DNA from: Stenotrophomonas sp. ATCM1_4
GTDB lineage: Bacteria; Pseudomonadota; Gammaproteobacteria; Xanthomonadales; Xanthomonadaceae
DNA: 64,000 bases
Assembly: GCF_004348115.1 (NCBI RefSeq)
Contig: NZ_QPFB01000001.1
Span: 1,780,497-1,844,496 of the forward strand
Direction: 5' to 3'
Shown: positions 29,105 to 38,400 of the stretch, in pieces
Position numbering within the stretch: position 1 is the first letter of the stretch
Layout: the number at the start of each line of letters is the position of its first letter
Notes under the pieces: model-generated
What the model was told of the DNA's origin: nothing
What the model saw: only the letters and a program-made list of their open reading frames with translations
The model's database searches: none
Position numbers and translations under genes: made by a program

Positions 29105-30118
29105 TCAATTGCCCCAATCGGGCATCGGCATCGCATCGACCGGGATCGTGGTCGGGTCATCGTCGTCGTCGCCGCGGTTGTGGCGCAGGTCGCGCTCGAT
29201 CTGGTACGTGCGGCGCTGCAGCCATGCATCGCGGGTCAGGGCGTATTCGTCGACCGCGGTGTCACGCAGCGAGTCCACCGCCATCAGCTGGGCACGCGTG
29301 TCGACCAGCTGCAGGCCCTGCAGGCCGATGCGGACCTTGTCCATCTCGATCTGGCGGATCGGCGAGAGTGGCATGTCGCCGGCCAGGCCGAATACGTCAC
29401 GCACCGTGCGCGGGCCGAAGAAAGGCAGTTCCACGTAGCGCGACTGGCGCCAGCCCCAGGTGCCCAGGGTCTGGCCGAAGTCTTCGCTGCGCTTGGGCAC
29501 CATCGCCTTGCTGGCCGGGTCGAACAGGCCGCCGATGCCGAAGGTGCTGTTCATCAGGAAGCGGCCCAGCGTGTCCCAGGCGTCATCGGCATGGCCCTGC
29601 AGCAGCTGGTTGACCATGGTCAGCGGCGAGCGCAGGTTGCTGAAGAAGTTGGTCACGCCGGTGCGCGCGAACTGCGGCACCACCTTGGTGTAGGCGGTGG
29701 CCAGCGGACGGGCGACGCTGCGGTCCACGGCATTGTTGAAGCGGTGCACGCCGCGGTTGTACTTCTCCCACGGGTCGTAGGACGGCGATGCGCCGGTGGC
29801 TTCCTCCGCGCCGGTGCTGGGCGACGGGCCGCCGTACAGCGCAGCGAAGTCGTCCTCGGCAGCGGTGGGGGCCACCTCTTCGCTGGCGGTGCCCGCACTG
29901 GCCGCGGCCGGCGGTGGCGTGTCGTGCCCGGAGGTTTCGGTGTCGACGGCGGGGGTTTCCGCCGCCGCCGGCACGTCATTGGCCGCCACGGGCTGTTCGA
30001 TGGCCTGCGACGGTTCGACCAGGCGAGAGGCCGGCGCGCTGTCGCGTGCCGGCTTGCCGGCACAGGCGGCCAGCAGCACGACGCAGGCCAGGAGGGGGAG
30101 GGTGCGGATGAGGCTCAT
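29105..30118 (-). CDS. mlaA: Outer-membrane lipoprotein MlaA (VacJ)
   Basis: Removes mislocalised phospholipids from the outer leaflet of the outer membrane and passes them to MlaC. 337 residues from the ATG at 30118 (MSLIRTLPLLACVVLLAACAG): lipoprotein signal with cleavage before Cys22. A Pro/Ala/Glu-rich linker (about 25-125) is longer than in E. coli MlaA. The VacJ domain then begins at YNRGVHRFNNAVD and includes MVNQLLQG and the GGLFDPAS block. It is the last gene of mlaFEDCBA, one base after the mlaB stop. Confidence 0.94.
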   Translation of the reverse strand: MSLIRTLPLLACVVLLAACAGKPARDSAPASRLVEPSQAIEQPVAANDVPAAAETPAVDTETSGHDTPPPAAASAGTASEEVAPTAAEDDFAALYGGPSPSTGAEEATGASPSYDPWEKYNRGVHRFNNAVDRSVARPLATAYTKVVPQFARTGVTNFFSNLRSPLTMVNQLLQGHADDAWDTLGRFLMNSTFGIGGLFDPASKAMVPKRSEDFGQTLGTWGWRQSRYVELPFFGPRTVRDVFGLAGDMPLSPIRQIEMDKVRIGLQGLQLVDTRAQLMAVDSLRDTAVDEYALTRDAWLQRRTYQIERDLRHNRGDDDDDPTTIPVDAMPMPDWGN

Positions 30119-30119
30119 G

Positions 30120-30428
30120 TCAGCTTCCTGCTGCGGTCGCATTGAAATCGAGTGACGGGGACAGCCGGTAGGCTGCCCGCAGTTCGTCCAGCCCTGCCGG
30201 CGCACCGAGGACCTGCACTGGCCCATGCGCGCGCAGGCGTGCGGCGAGCTCGCCCAGCACGGCCAGCCCGGCGCTGTCGACACGTTCCAGCAGCTGCAGG
30301 TCGAGCTGGCGCAACGTGCCCGGCACGCGCGCCAGCTGCGGCCACAACGCCGTTACCGCAGCGCGGTCGAGCACGCCTGCCAGGTGCAGGGTGTCGCCCT
30401 CGATGCGGGCGCTGGCGTTACTTGCCAC
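30120..30428 (-). CDS. mlaB: STAS-domain protein MlaB
   Basis: 102 residues. A STAS fold with LQLLERVDSAGLAVL, in which DSAGL is the usual phosphorylatable-Ser site region. It associates with MlaF and supports assembly and activity of the MlaFEDB transporter. The GTG start overlaps the mlaC end by 11 bases, so translation is coupled. Position in the operon, rather than strong sequence identity, secures the assignment. Confidence 0.87.
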   Translation of the reverse strand: MASNASARIEGDTLHLAGVLDRAAVTALWPQLARVPGTLRQLDLQLLERVDSAGLAVLGELAARLRAHGPVQVLGAPAGLDELRAAYRLSPSLDFNATAAGS

Positions 30429-31086
30429 GGGGAGCCGGGCCGGCGTTGGCCTGGATGCTGCCGCTGCGCAGCTCGGTGGCCACCTGGCGGATCGACTTCT
30501 GGCGCAGCGGGGCGTCGAACTGGTTCTTGAAGGTCTGCACGTAGGAGATGCCTTCGATCATCACGTCGAAGATCTTCCACTGGCCGCCGACGTTGCGCAT
30601 CAGGTACTCCACCGGGGTCGGCTCGCTGCCCGAGCGCACCAGTTCGGTGGTCACCTTGACGCCGCGGTTGCCCGGCAGCGCGGTTTCGCCCTTGTAGCGG
30701 AAGCTCGGCTTGCCCTGGATGTCGAGCAGGGTCGAGCCGTAGCGCGACATCAGGTTGTCGGCCATGGCGTCAGCGAACAGCTTCACGTCCTCGTCCGACG
30801 CGCCGCGGCCGTGCACGCCCAGCACCAGGCGGGCGGCGTAGTCGCGGTCGAAGCCACGGCTGAGCTCGCCGTCGATGAAGCTGCGCAGGGCGGCCGGGTT
30901 GCTGCGGAACTCGCTGCGGCGGGACTGCAGCGTGTCGATGATGCGGGTGCTGGAATCCAGCACGGTGCGTGCGGCCGGCGACGGCTGGGCCGCGGTGGCG
31001 GCCGGGCGCGCCTGCGCGCTGACCAGTGCCGGGGTGGAGGCCAGCAGGGCCGAAGCAAGCACGGCGCCGAGCAGTTTCACGTTCAT
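30418..31086 (-). CDS. mlaC: Periplasmic phospholipid carrier MlaC
   Basis: 222 residues with a signal peptide ending near LVSAQA. The Tgt2/MlaC domain (FRSNPAALRSFIDGELSRGFD, then ARLVLG, and NVGGQWKIFDVMIEGIS) is complete. It shuttles phospholipid between MlaA and MlaFEDB. It overlaps the end of mlaD by 4 bases (ATGA-type). Confidence 0.93.
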   Translation of the reverse strand: MNVKLLGAVLASALLASTPALVSAQARPAATAAQPSPAARTVLDSSTRIIDTLQSRRSEFRSNPAALRSFIDGELSRGFDRDYAARLVLGVHGRGASDEDVKLFADAMADNLMSRYGSTLLDIQGKPSFRYKGETALPGNRGVKVTTELVRSGSEPTPVEYLMRNVGGQWKIFDVMIEGISYVQTFKNQFDAPLRQKSIRQVATELRSGSIQANAGPAPRGK

Positions 31087-31610
31087 GGTTGCGGTTCCAT
31101 TGCGGGCGCGTCTGCGCCGGGGGTTTCGTGGGTCTCGGCGCCGGCGGCATTGCCGCCACCGCTGAACATGTACTTGCCAACCAGCTGGATCAGGTCCACC
31201 GCCGGCTGGGTGAAGACGATCTCGTCACCGGACTTGAGCGGTTCCGGGTCTCCACCGGGCTGCAGGCCGATGTAGCTTTCGCCCAGCAGGCCACTGGTGA
31301 AGATGCCTGCCGAGGTATCGGCGGGCAGATCCTTGAACTTGCCGTCCAGGGCCAGGGTGACGATGGAGTCGTATTTAACCGGGTCGAGCTGAATATCAGC
31401 CACTTGGCCGATGGTCACGCCGCCGACCTTCACTGGCGCCTGCTTGCGCAGCTGGCCGATCTGGGTGAAGCGGGCCTTGAGCACATAGTCACCGCCGCCC
31501 ACGCCGAAGCGCTGGTTGGTCGATGCCACGGCAAGCACCAGCAGCGAGGCCAGGGCCAGCAGCAGGAAGGCGCCGACGGAAAATTCGAGTCTGGGTCCAC
31601 GGATGGCCAT
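31083..31610 (-). CDS. mlaD: MCE-domain protein MlaD
   Basis: 175 residues. One N-terminal membrane helix (FSVGAFLLLALASLLVLAVAS), then an MCE domain (YVLKARFTQIGQLRKQAPVKVGG, then LPADTSAGIFTSGLLGESYIGL). It forms the hexameric periplasmic ring on MlaFEB. C-terminal Ala/Glu/Pro tail. It sits between mlaE (91 bases upstream) and mlaC (overlapping). Confidence 0.94.
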   Translation of the reverse strand: MAIRGPRLEFSVGAFLLLALASLLVLAVASTNQRFGVGGGDYVLKARFTQIGQLRKQAPVKVGGVTIGQVADIQLDPVKYDSIVTLALDGKFKDLPADTSAGIFTSGLLGESYIGLQPGGDPEPLKSGDEIVFTQPAVDLIQLVGKYMFSGGGNAAGAETHETPGADAPAMEPQP

Positions 31611-31701
31611 GTTGTTATCTCACTCCTGATCCATCTGGTGCTTCGCCGCGGCGAAGCCGTTCGGGTTCTGTTCCCACGCGACCGGCGCGGGGCGTGGGGT
31701 A

Positions 31702-32451
31702 TTACTGGAAGAGCAGTGCCGACAGCACGAAATTGAACATCAGCACCAGCAGCGAGGCGTTGACCACCGCGCGGGTGGTCGCCACCGAGGTGCCTTCGAT
31801 GGTCGGCTCGGCGTGGAAGCCGACGTAGGCCGCCACCAGCGCCGCGGTGCCGCCGAAGATCGCCGACTTGAGCAGGGCCACGGCGAAGTCATCCCAGAAG
31901 TCGACGCTGCCACGCAGCCCCGACCAGAACGTGCCGTTGTCCTGGCCCAGCACATGCACCGCCTCGAAGTAGCCACCGGTGATGGCCAGCGAGCAGAAGA
32001 TGCCGGTCAGCAGCGGCACGGTCAGCACCGCCGCCCAGAAGCGCGGTGCCACCGCCTTGGCGACCGGGTCGATGGCCATCAGCTCCAGCGCCTTGATCTG
32101 GTCGGTGGCACGCATCAGGCCCAGTTCGGCGGCGATCGAGCTGCCGGCGCGGCCAATGAACAGCAGCGCGGTCAGCACCGGCGCCAGCTCGCGGTACAGC
32201 GACAGGCCCAGCAGCGTGGACAGCGCATCGGAAGCACCGAAGGTAGTGAGCGTGCGATAGCCCTGCAGGGTCAGCACCAGGCCGACGAACGCGCCACCAA
32301 CGGCAATGATCGGCAGCGAACGCGCACCGATCTTGTAGATTTCGCGGGTCAGCTCGGCCAGGAAGTCGCGGGTCGGCAGCGAGCCACGCAGTACGGTCAG
32401 CGAGAACAGGCCGGCGCGGCCGAGCGAGCGGATGGAGGAGGCGAAGGGCAT
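31702..32451 (-). CDS. mlaE: Phospholipid ABC transporter permease MlaE
   Basis: 249 residues from the ATG at 32451 (MPFASSIRSLGRAGLF), with AGGAG 10 bases upstream; the frame is open further upstream but only through the repeat element. About five or six helices. The MlaE block RELAPVLTALLFIGRAGSSIAAELGLM is intact, including the conserved charged Arg/Glu pairs that contact MlaF. A REP-like doublet lies between this gene and mlaF. Confidence 0.95.
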   Translation of the reverse strand: MPFASSIRSLGRAGLFSLTVLRGSLPTRDFLAELTREIYKIGARSLPIIAVGGAFVGLVLTLQGYRTLTTFGASDALSTLLGLSLYRELAPVLTALLFIGRAGSSIAAELGLMRATDQIKALELMAIDPVAKAVAPRFWAAVLTVPLLTGIFCSLAITGGYFEAVHVLGQDNGTFWSGLRGSVDFWDDFAVALLKSAIFGGTAALVAAYVGFHAEPTIEGTSVATTRAVVNASLLVLMFNFVLSALLFQ

Positions 32452-32498
32452 CAGAGAGCGACTCCTGAAGTGTTGGAGGTGCAGAAGCCGCTGTTGTC

Positions 32499-32602
32499 CT
32501 CCTCCCGATTGCCGGGGGAGGTGCCCGAAGGGCGGAGGGGGGCAGTCTTGCGCGCAGAAGCGCCCTCTCCCCAACCCTCTCCCGCCATGCGGGTGAGGGG
32601 GC
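32499..32602. repeat. REP-like doublet, type B, inside the mla operon
   Basis: Two palindromic units in about 104 bases. The left one carries GGTGCCCGAAGGGCGGA (32520-32536), identical to 43006-43022 in recD. The right one runs CCCTCTCCCCAACCCTCTCC then GCCATGCGGGTGAGGGGGC. It occupies most of the 181-base mlaF-mlaE gap and could alter relative expression of the two genes. Confidence 0.8.
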
Positions 32603-32632
32603 AGGAATCACGCATTTCGTGCATCGGCACCA

Positions 32633-33430
32633 TCACGCGTTCTCCAGCCCGTAGTTGCGCGCCGGCGCATCGAACGGGATCGGGCCGTCCGGCTGGCCGT
32701 GCAGGAACTGGCGCACCAGCGGGTCCTGGCTGGCCTGCAGTTCGTCCGGCGTACCGGAGAACACGATGCCGCCGTTGGCGATCACCACCGCCTGGTCGCT
32801 GATCGGCAGGGTCTCGTGGACGTGGTGGCTGACGATGATGCTGGTCAGGCCGAGGCTGTCGTTGAGGCGCTGGATCAGGCTCATGATCACGCCCGAGGCG
32901 ATCGGGTCCAGACCGGTCAGCGGCTCGTCGTAGATCATCAGCGGCGGGTCCAGTGCCAGCGCACGGGCCAACGCCACGCGCCGCGCCATGCCGCCGGACA
33001 GCTCACGCGGCCAGGCGTCGGCGGCGGCCAGCAGGCCGACCGCATGCAGCTTCATCTGCACCAGTCGGCGCAGTACCGGCTCCGGCAACCGGGTATGCGC
33101 GCGCAGCGGCAGCGCCACGTTCTCGGCCACGCTCAGGTCGGTCAGCAGGCCGTTGCCCTGCAGCAGCACGCCGACGTTCTTGCGCATCTCCAGCAGGGCG
33201 CGGTTGCCGTGCGGGATGTCCTGGCCGAACAGCTGCACATTGCCGCTCACAGGACGCAGCTCGCCGGTCAGCGCCGCCAGCATCGTCGACTTGCCGCTGC
33301 CCGACGGGCCCAGCACCGCGGTGATGCTGCCGCGCGGCACCTGCAGCGAGACGTCGCGCAGGATCGTGCGCCCGCCGCGGTCGATGCGTACGTTGGACAA
33401 CTGCACCAAGGGTGGCGGGTTCGAGGGCAT
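32633..33430 (-). CDS. mlaF: Phospholipid ABC transporter ATPase MlaF
   Basis: 265 residues. Walker A GPSGSGKST near residue 42, Q-loop, signature LSGGMARRVALARAL and Walker B LMIYDEPLTGLDP, all intact; LSGGM rather than LSGGQ is the usual form in MlaF. It powers phospholipid movement by MlaFEDB at the inner membrane. It is the first gene of the minus-strand mla operon, with the 349-base gap upstream probably holding the promoter. Confidence 0.95.
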   Translation of the reverse strand: MPSNPPPLVQLSNVRIDRGGRTILRDVSLQVPRGSITAVLGPSGSGKSTMLAALTGELRPVSGNVQLFGQDIPHGNRALLEMRKNVGVLLQGNGLLTDLSVAENVALPLRAHTRLPEPVLRRLVQMKLHAVGLLAAADAWPRELSGGMARRVALARALALDPPLMIYDEPLTGLDPIASGVIMSLIQRLNDSLGLTSIIVSHHVHETLPISDQAVVIANGGIVFSGTPDELQASQDPLVRQFLHGQPDGPIPFDAPARNYGLENA

Positions 33431-33779
33431 GGTGGCCTTTAACGGAAAAACAACGTTGTAGGATTATCAGACGCGGCTGAACAAAAGCGAACTGGTCCGT
33501 GCAGTATTGTCGCATCCGCCGGGCGAACCATGGGTGATGAGCAGTCCCGGGAGCAGCAACACAGTGTCCGCCGGTTGGCCCAATCCGTACGGGGTCGCCG
33601 GGCCGCTTGCCCGGAACACCGGGACGCGCGGCAAGTGGAACTGCCCTGTTGCCAGCCCCGCGCGTTGTCATGCCAGTGATCCCGGACCAACCTCGCCGCC
33701 CCTGATCATCCCGCCGCATCCCTGCACTAAGGTCCGCCGCTGATTTCCCTGAAGGATCGGCCAGGGAGGCCGAACGGCG
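33431..33779. other. Intergenic region between mlaF and the PAAR gene
   Basis: A 349-base divergent gap. On the mlaF side there is a GATAAT hexamer (minus strand) with only a poor -35 at 17 bases. No gene, repeat or strong promoter could be recognised. It marks the left border of the lower-GC effector locus. Confidence 0.5.
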
Positions 33780-34880
33780 ATGTCACGGATGCTCATCGTG
33801 GTGGGCGATGCCCTGCAGCGCGGAGGCGCGGTGCTGTCCGGCTCGCCGCACACCGATATCGACGGCCGCGCGGTGGCGCGAGTCGGCGACAGGGTCCTGT
33901 GCACCCGGCATGGCGCCGGCGCCATCGTGACCGGTGACCCCACGCTCCTGATCGACGGGCAGGCCGTCGCACGGAATGGGGACAAGGCCAGCTGTGGTTG
34001 CGTACTGCTGGCCGGGAAGCAGCCATTGGTGCATGTCAAACATGGCGGCGATGTCGGGAGTGCTGTCGCTGCAACAGCGCCCAAACGGGCCAGTAATGTG
34101 ATTGCGTCGTCACCGAGCCCCATAGCGCCTTCTGATGCTCCCACCGAGGAGGCGTCGGATCCGGGTTGTTGGGTCCAGGACCACGACGTGCGGATCAGTG
34201 GTGATGTTGATGGCCGCTACTACGAGGCCTATGACAGTACGGGTGAAAGACACAACTATTCCTTCCCCGTCAGCTACCGGATCGAGGTGCCACTGAAGCC
34301 ACAGGCCGATATCGTGGTCTCCATCGAGGTGAAAGTGGTGCCGATGCCAGGCATCACGGCGGGTGAAGTGGCGAGTGTCAAACAGCGTATGGCCGAAGGG
34401 ATCTCGCGCTACTGGAACGGAAAGCTCGTGTTGGGGATCAGGGATCCTGAGTGCGGTAGCCGGAAACGTCCGATCCGCTACGAGGTCCGTTGGGTGGATG
34501 GGGGTGGCGACTACATGTTGTTCATTCACCGCAGATATGAACGCGAGCAGGTGAGCTACCCGGATATTGATGTTTCCGTCAGTACCACTGTATGGACCTT
34601 TGCGCATGAGTTTGCGCATTGCATCGGTCTTCCAGATGAGTATTCGTACAATGATCCGGACGAAGAAACCGTCCGTTACATAAAGCCAGACGGTAGCTTC
34701 GACCCTGAAACGCTTGTGGCCAAGCCAGATTCGCGGGAATTATCGGATCCAGATGCAACGATCATGAACGCGGAGGATTGCAACGCAATCAAGCCACGCC
34801 ATGCCTGGAACATTGCACGCGAGGTTCAGGAACTACTGCGCCATGAGATCGGCAGGGAAATAACATGCACCGTAGAGTGA
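33780..34880 (+). CDS. PAAR protein with C-terminal zinc metallopeptidase domain (candidate T6SS effector)
   Basis: 366 residues. The PAAR domain fills about 1-90, with repeats of the type DGRAVARVGDRVLC, GAGAIVTGDPTLLIDGQAVARNGD and CGCVLLAGKQ; such domains tip the VgrG spike of type VI secretion systems and carry fused toxins. After a Ser/Pro/Ala linker (about 95-130) comes a new domain with the zincin motif HEFAHCIGLPDEY: zinc ligands His276 and His280, catalytic Glu277, and Asp286 or Glu287 as a possible third ligand. No signal peptide, as expected for a PAAR cargo. The C-terminal half is lower in GC: I count 90 G+C in 180 bases at 34561-34740. No other T6SS gene is near. The target protein is unknown. 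Confidence 0.82.
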   Translation: MSRMLIVVGDALQRGGAVLSGSPHTDIDGRAVARVGDRVLCTRHGAGAIVTGDPTLLIDGQAVARNGDKASCGCVLLAGKQPLVHVKHGGDVGSAVAATAPKRASNVIASSPSPIAPSDAPTEEASDPGCWVQDHDVRISGDVDGRYYEAYDSTGERHNYSFPVSYRIEVPLKPQADIVVSIEVKVVPMPGITAGEVASVKQRMAEGISRYWNGKLVLGIRDPECGSRKRPIRYEVRWVDGGGDYMLFIHRRYEREQVSYPDIDVSVSTTVWTFAHEFAHCIGLPDEYSYNDPDEETVRYIKPDGSFDPETLVAKPDSRELSDPDATIMNAEDCNAIKPRHAWNIAREVQELLRHEIGREITCTVE

Positions 34881-35368
34881 CCCAGCTGTTCACCACGATG
34901 TTGATTGCCGTAGTTCCGGCCGTAGCGCAGAACAAGGAGCCTGACCCAATGATCGAACTGCATGCACGCTGCGTGGATGATGCACATTGCCGCTTCCACG
35001 AAGGGGTAACGCTGAACATTGAGCTGGAGTTACGCAACGGTGGTTCCGAGCCTGTGAGCCTGCCGTTGGAGTACATCCGCCAGCGGGGGCCATCGGTGAG
35101 GGTCCATGACAACCACACCCAAAGAACCACGTCGCTGCGAACCACGCTCGCTGCGGCGGCATTGCGCGAACAATTGCAGGTACTGGCCCCTGGCCAATCC
35201 ATCCGCTTCTCGATTCCGGTAAAGCCCCAGGACATCAGTCGATTCGCGTTGCGCCCCGTCGATGTTTCCCTGGAATTCTCCATCAATCTGACGCCCGGCT
35301 TGAGCGGAGAGGACGCAGACATGGTGAGCAGCCGGCTGCGGGTAGTCGGGGCAGTGAGTTCCAGCTGA
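34865..35368 (+). CDS. Small exported protein, candidate immunity protein of the PAAR effector
   Basis: 167 residues. An N-terminal signal peptide (QLFTTMLIAVVPAVAQ) predicts a periplasmic protein. The rest is beta-rich and resembles no family I can name; two cysteines (in HARCVDDAHCRF) could form a disulphide. It overlaps the end of the PAAR-metallopeptidase gene by 16 bases, the classic layout for an effector and its immunity protein, and it shares that gene's lower GC. A periplasmic immunity protein would imply that the peptidase acts in the periplasm of prey. Function is inferred from context only. Confidence 0.6.
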   Translation: MHRRVTQLFTTMLIAVVPAVAQNKEPDPMIELHARCVDDAHCRFHEGVTLNIELELRNGGSEPVSLPLEYIRQRGPSVRVHDNHTQRTTSLRTTLAAAALREQLQVLAPGQSIRFSIPVKPQDISRFALRPVDVSLEFSINLTPGLSGEDADMVSSRLRVVGAVSSS

Positions 35369-35450
35369 TGTGACCGGGGATCGGGTGCTGCCGGTGCGTC
35401 GATCAACATAATGTTGGCGGGCAGTAGTTCGGCTACGGCAAGATGGCGCG

Positions 35451-38400
35451 ATGACCGCCGTACCCGATTTCCGCCTCTATCACTCCAATGCCCTGGACGT
35501 GCTGGCCTCGCTGCTGGCCCATGCCCTGCGCGAACCTGCGCCCGGCCAGCCGCTGCTGGCCGCCGACACGGTGCTGATCCCGCAGGTGGCGATGCGGCGT
35601 TGGCTGCAGTCCACGCTGGCGGCTGAGTACGGCATCGCCGCCAACCTGGAGTTCCTCACGCCCGGCGAGTTCGTGGCGCGCGCGCTCAACGCCAACGTCA
35701 GTGGTGAAGCCGACGACCTCGGCGCCAGTGGCCTGCATTGGCGGCTGTACGCGGCGTTGATCGATCCGGCGCTGATGGCCCGGCCGCCGATGGCCGCGCT
35801 GCGCGCCTACCTGGACCGCGACGACCCGCTGCGGCCGTGGGCGTTGGCCGGCGAGCTGGGCGGGGTGTTCGAGAAGTACCAGGCCTGGCGCCGCGACTGG
35901 CTGCTGGACTGGGAGCAGGGCGGCGAGCCCAACGATCCCCAGGCCATCCTGTGGCGGGCCATCGCCGGCGGCCACCAGTACCGCGCACGCCGCATCGATG
36001 ACTACCTGCGCCGCTTCGAGGGCGAGGGCAAGCCGTTGCCGCAGGGCCTGCCGGGGCGGCTGTTCGCCTTCGCCACGCTCAATGTGTCGCCGGACGTGCT
36101 GCGTGTGATCGCCACCCAGGCGCGGGTCGGCACGTTGCACTTCTACATGCCCACGCCGACCCGCTCGTACTGGGGCGACCTGCAGACGCTGGGCGAGAAG
36201 CTGCGTAGCGGCGAGGCCGATCCGTTCGGCGCGCCGGCCGGCGAGAACCCGCTGCTGCAGGCCTGGGGCGCGGCTGGGCGCGACTTCATGGCGGTGCTGG
36301 GCAGTTACGAGGTGGTGCACCCCTCCGGCGAGATCGCCGCCTACGTCGACCCGGAAAGCGAGGCCGGCCCCGGCCTGGATGCCGGTGGGCTGGGGGACAG
36401 CCTGCTGCACCGCCTGCAGGCCGACCTGTACCACCGCCGCGCGCTGCCCGGACCGCCGCTGCGCGAGCGCCTGCGCGTGGACGACCCCAGCATCCAGGTG
36501 CATGCCTGCCACACCCGCCTGCGCGAGATGCAGGTGCTGCACGACCAGTTGCGCGCGCTGCTGGAGGACCCGCGCTTCGATCCGCCGCTGCAGCCGCGCG
36601 AGATCGCGGTGCTGGCGCCGGACATCGACCCCTACGTGCCGTACCTGGAATCGGTGTTCGGTGGCCGCGGCGGCAGCGACGAACACATCCCGTGGGCGCT
36701 GGCCGATGCCAGCCCGCTGCAGGGCGAGCCGCTGGCCGAGGTGTTCGTGCAGTTGCTGGGCCTGCCGGTGTCGCGCTTCGGCCTCAATGAAATCCTCGAC
36801 CTGCTGGCCAGCGCGCCGCTGGCCGCCGCCGCCGGGCTGGACGCGGCCGCCTTCGAACGCCTGCACGCCTGGCTGCAGGCCGCCGGTGCCCGCTGGGGCC
36901 TGGACGCTGCGCATCGCGCGGACCCGCACCAGGCCCCGCGCGACGATGCCTACACCTGGCAGTTCGCGCTGGACCGCCTGCTGCTCGGCCATGCCAGCGG
37001 CAGCGACGAGGACATCGGTGGCGTCGCGCCGTGGCCGGAACTGGAAGGCGGTGCGTTGGCCGCGCTGGATGCGCTGATCCGCCTGCTGCGGGTGCTGGCC
37101 CGCCACCAGAAGACGTTGGCCGATGCGCTGACCCCGGCGCAATGGCGCGAACGCCTGCTCGGCCTGCTGCAGGCGCTGCTGCCCGAGCCCCCGGCCGAGC
37201 CGTCCACCCAGCGCGCGCTGGACCGCCTGCGCAAGCTGGTCAGCGAGTTCGCCGAGGACGCGGACACGGCCGGCTTCGCCGCCAGCGTGCCGGCCGAGGT
37301 GGTGCGCGCGCACTTCGCCGCGGTGCTGTCCGAGGCCGATACCCGCGCCCCGCTGCTGACCGGCGGCATCAGTTTCGGCCGCATGGTGCCGATGCGCCTG
37401 CTGCCGTTCCGGGTGATCTGCGTGCTGGGCCTGAACGATGGCGACTTCCCGCGTCGCGACCCGGCCGCGGGCCTGAGCCGGCTCACCGCCGAGCTGGGCA
37501 CCACGCGCCGCCGCCATGGCGACCGCTCGCTGCGCGAGGACGACCGTTTCCTGTTCCTGCAGCTGTTCGCCTCCGCGCAGGAGGTGTTCTACCTGAGCTA
37601 CCTGGGCGCCGATGCGCGCGATGGCAGCGTGCGCGAGCCCTCGGTGCTGGTCAGCGAACTGATCGACGCGGCGGCCGCCTACCACCTGGACCCGGCCGCA
37701 GTGCGCCGGCAGCTGGTGGTACGCCACCCGCTGCAGCCGTTCGCGCCGACCGCGTTTGGTGGCGAGGAGCCGCGCCGTTTCAGCTATCGCCAGCAATGGC
37801 ACCCGGCCGCCGGTGCGGTCGGTGGCAACCGCCGTGCGCTGGCGCCGTGGTTCACCGGCCTGCAGGCCGCGCCGTTGCCGGCCGCGCTGGAGGACGATGC
37901 CTTGTCGCTGGACAGCCTGCGCCGCTTCCTGTCCGACCCGGCCGGGCAGTTCCTCGGCCAGCGGCTGGGCCTGCGCCTGGCCGGCGAGATCGACCACAGC
38001 GAAGACACCGAGCCGCTGGTCGTCCCCGGCGGTGGCCGCGAGCATTCGGCCTTGCAGCAGCAGGTGTTGACCGCCTTGTTGGAAGGCCGCGAACAGGGGC
38101 TGTACCAGCGCCTGCGTGCGCGCGCGCTGTTGCCCTCCGGTGCGCTGGGCCAACAGCAGTTCAAGCGCGTACTCGGCCGGGTCCGGCCCAGCGCCGAAGC
38201 CTTCGCGGCCTGGTACGACGGCCAGCCGTTGCGCTCGGAACTGTACGAAGTAGAGATCGATGGCCTGCGCCTGCACGGACGGGTCAACCAGATTCATCCA
38301 CAGGGGCTGGTGCGCCTGCATGCCGGTGCGCCCGGGGTGGCCTACGTGCTGCGTGGGGGGCTGGACTGGTTGCTGGCCAATGCCGCCGGTGCCGGCCTGC

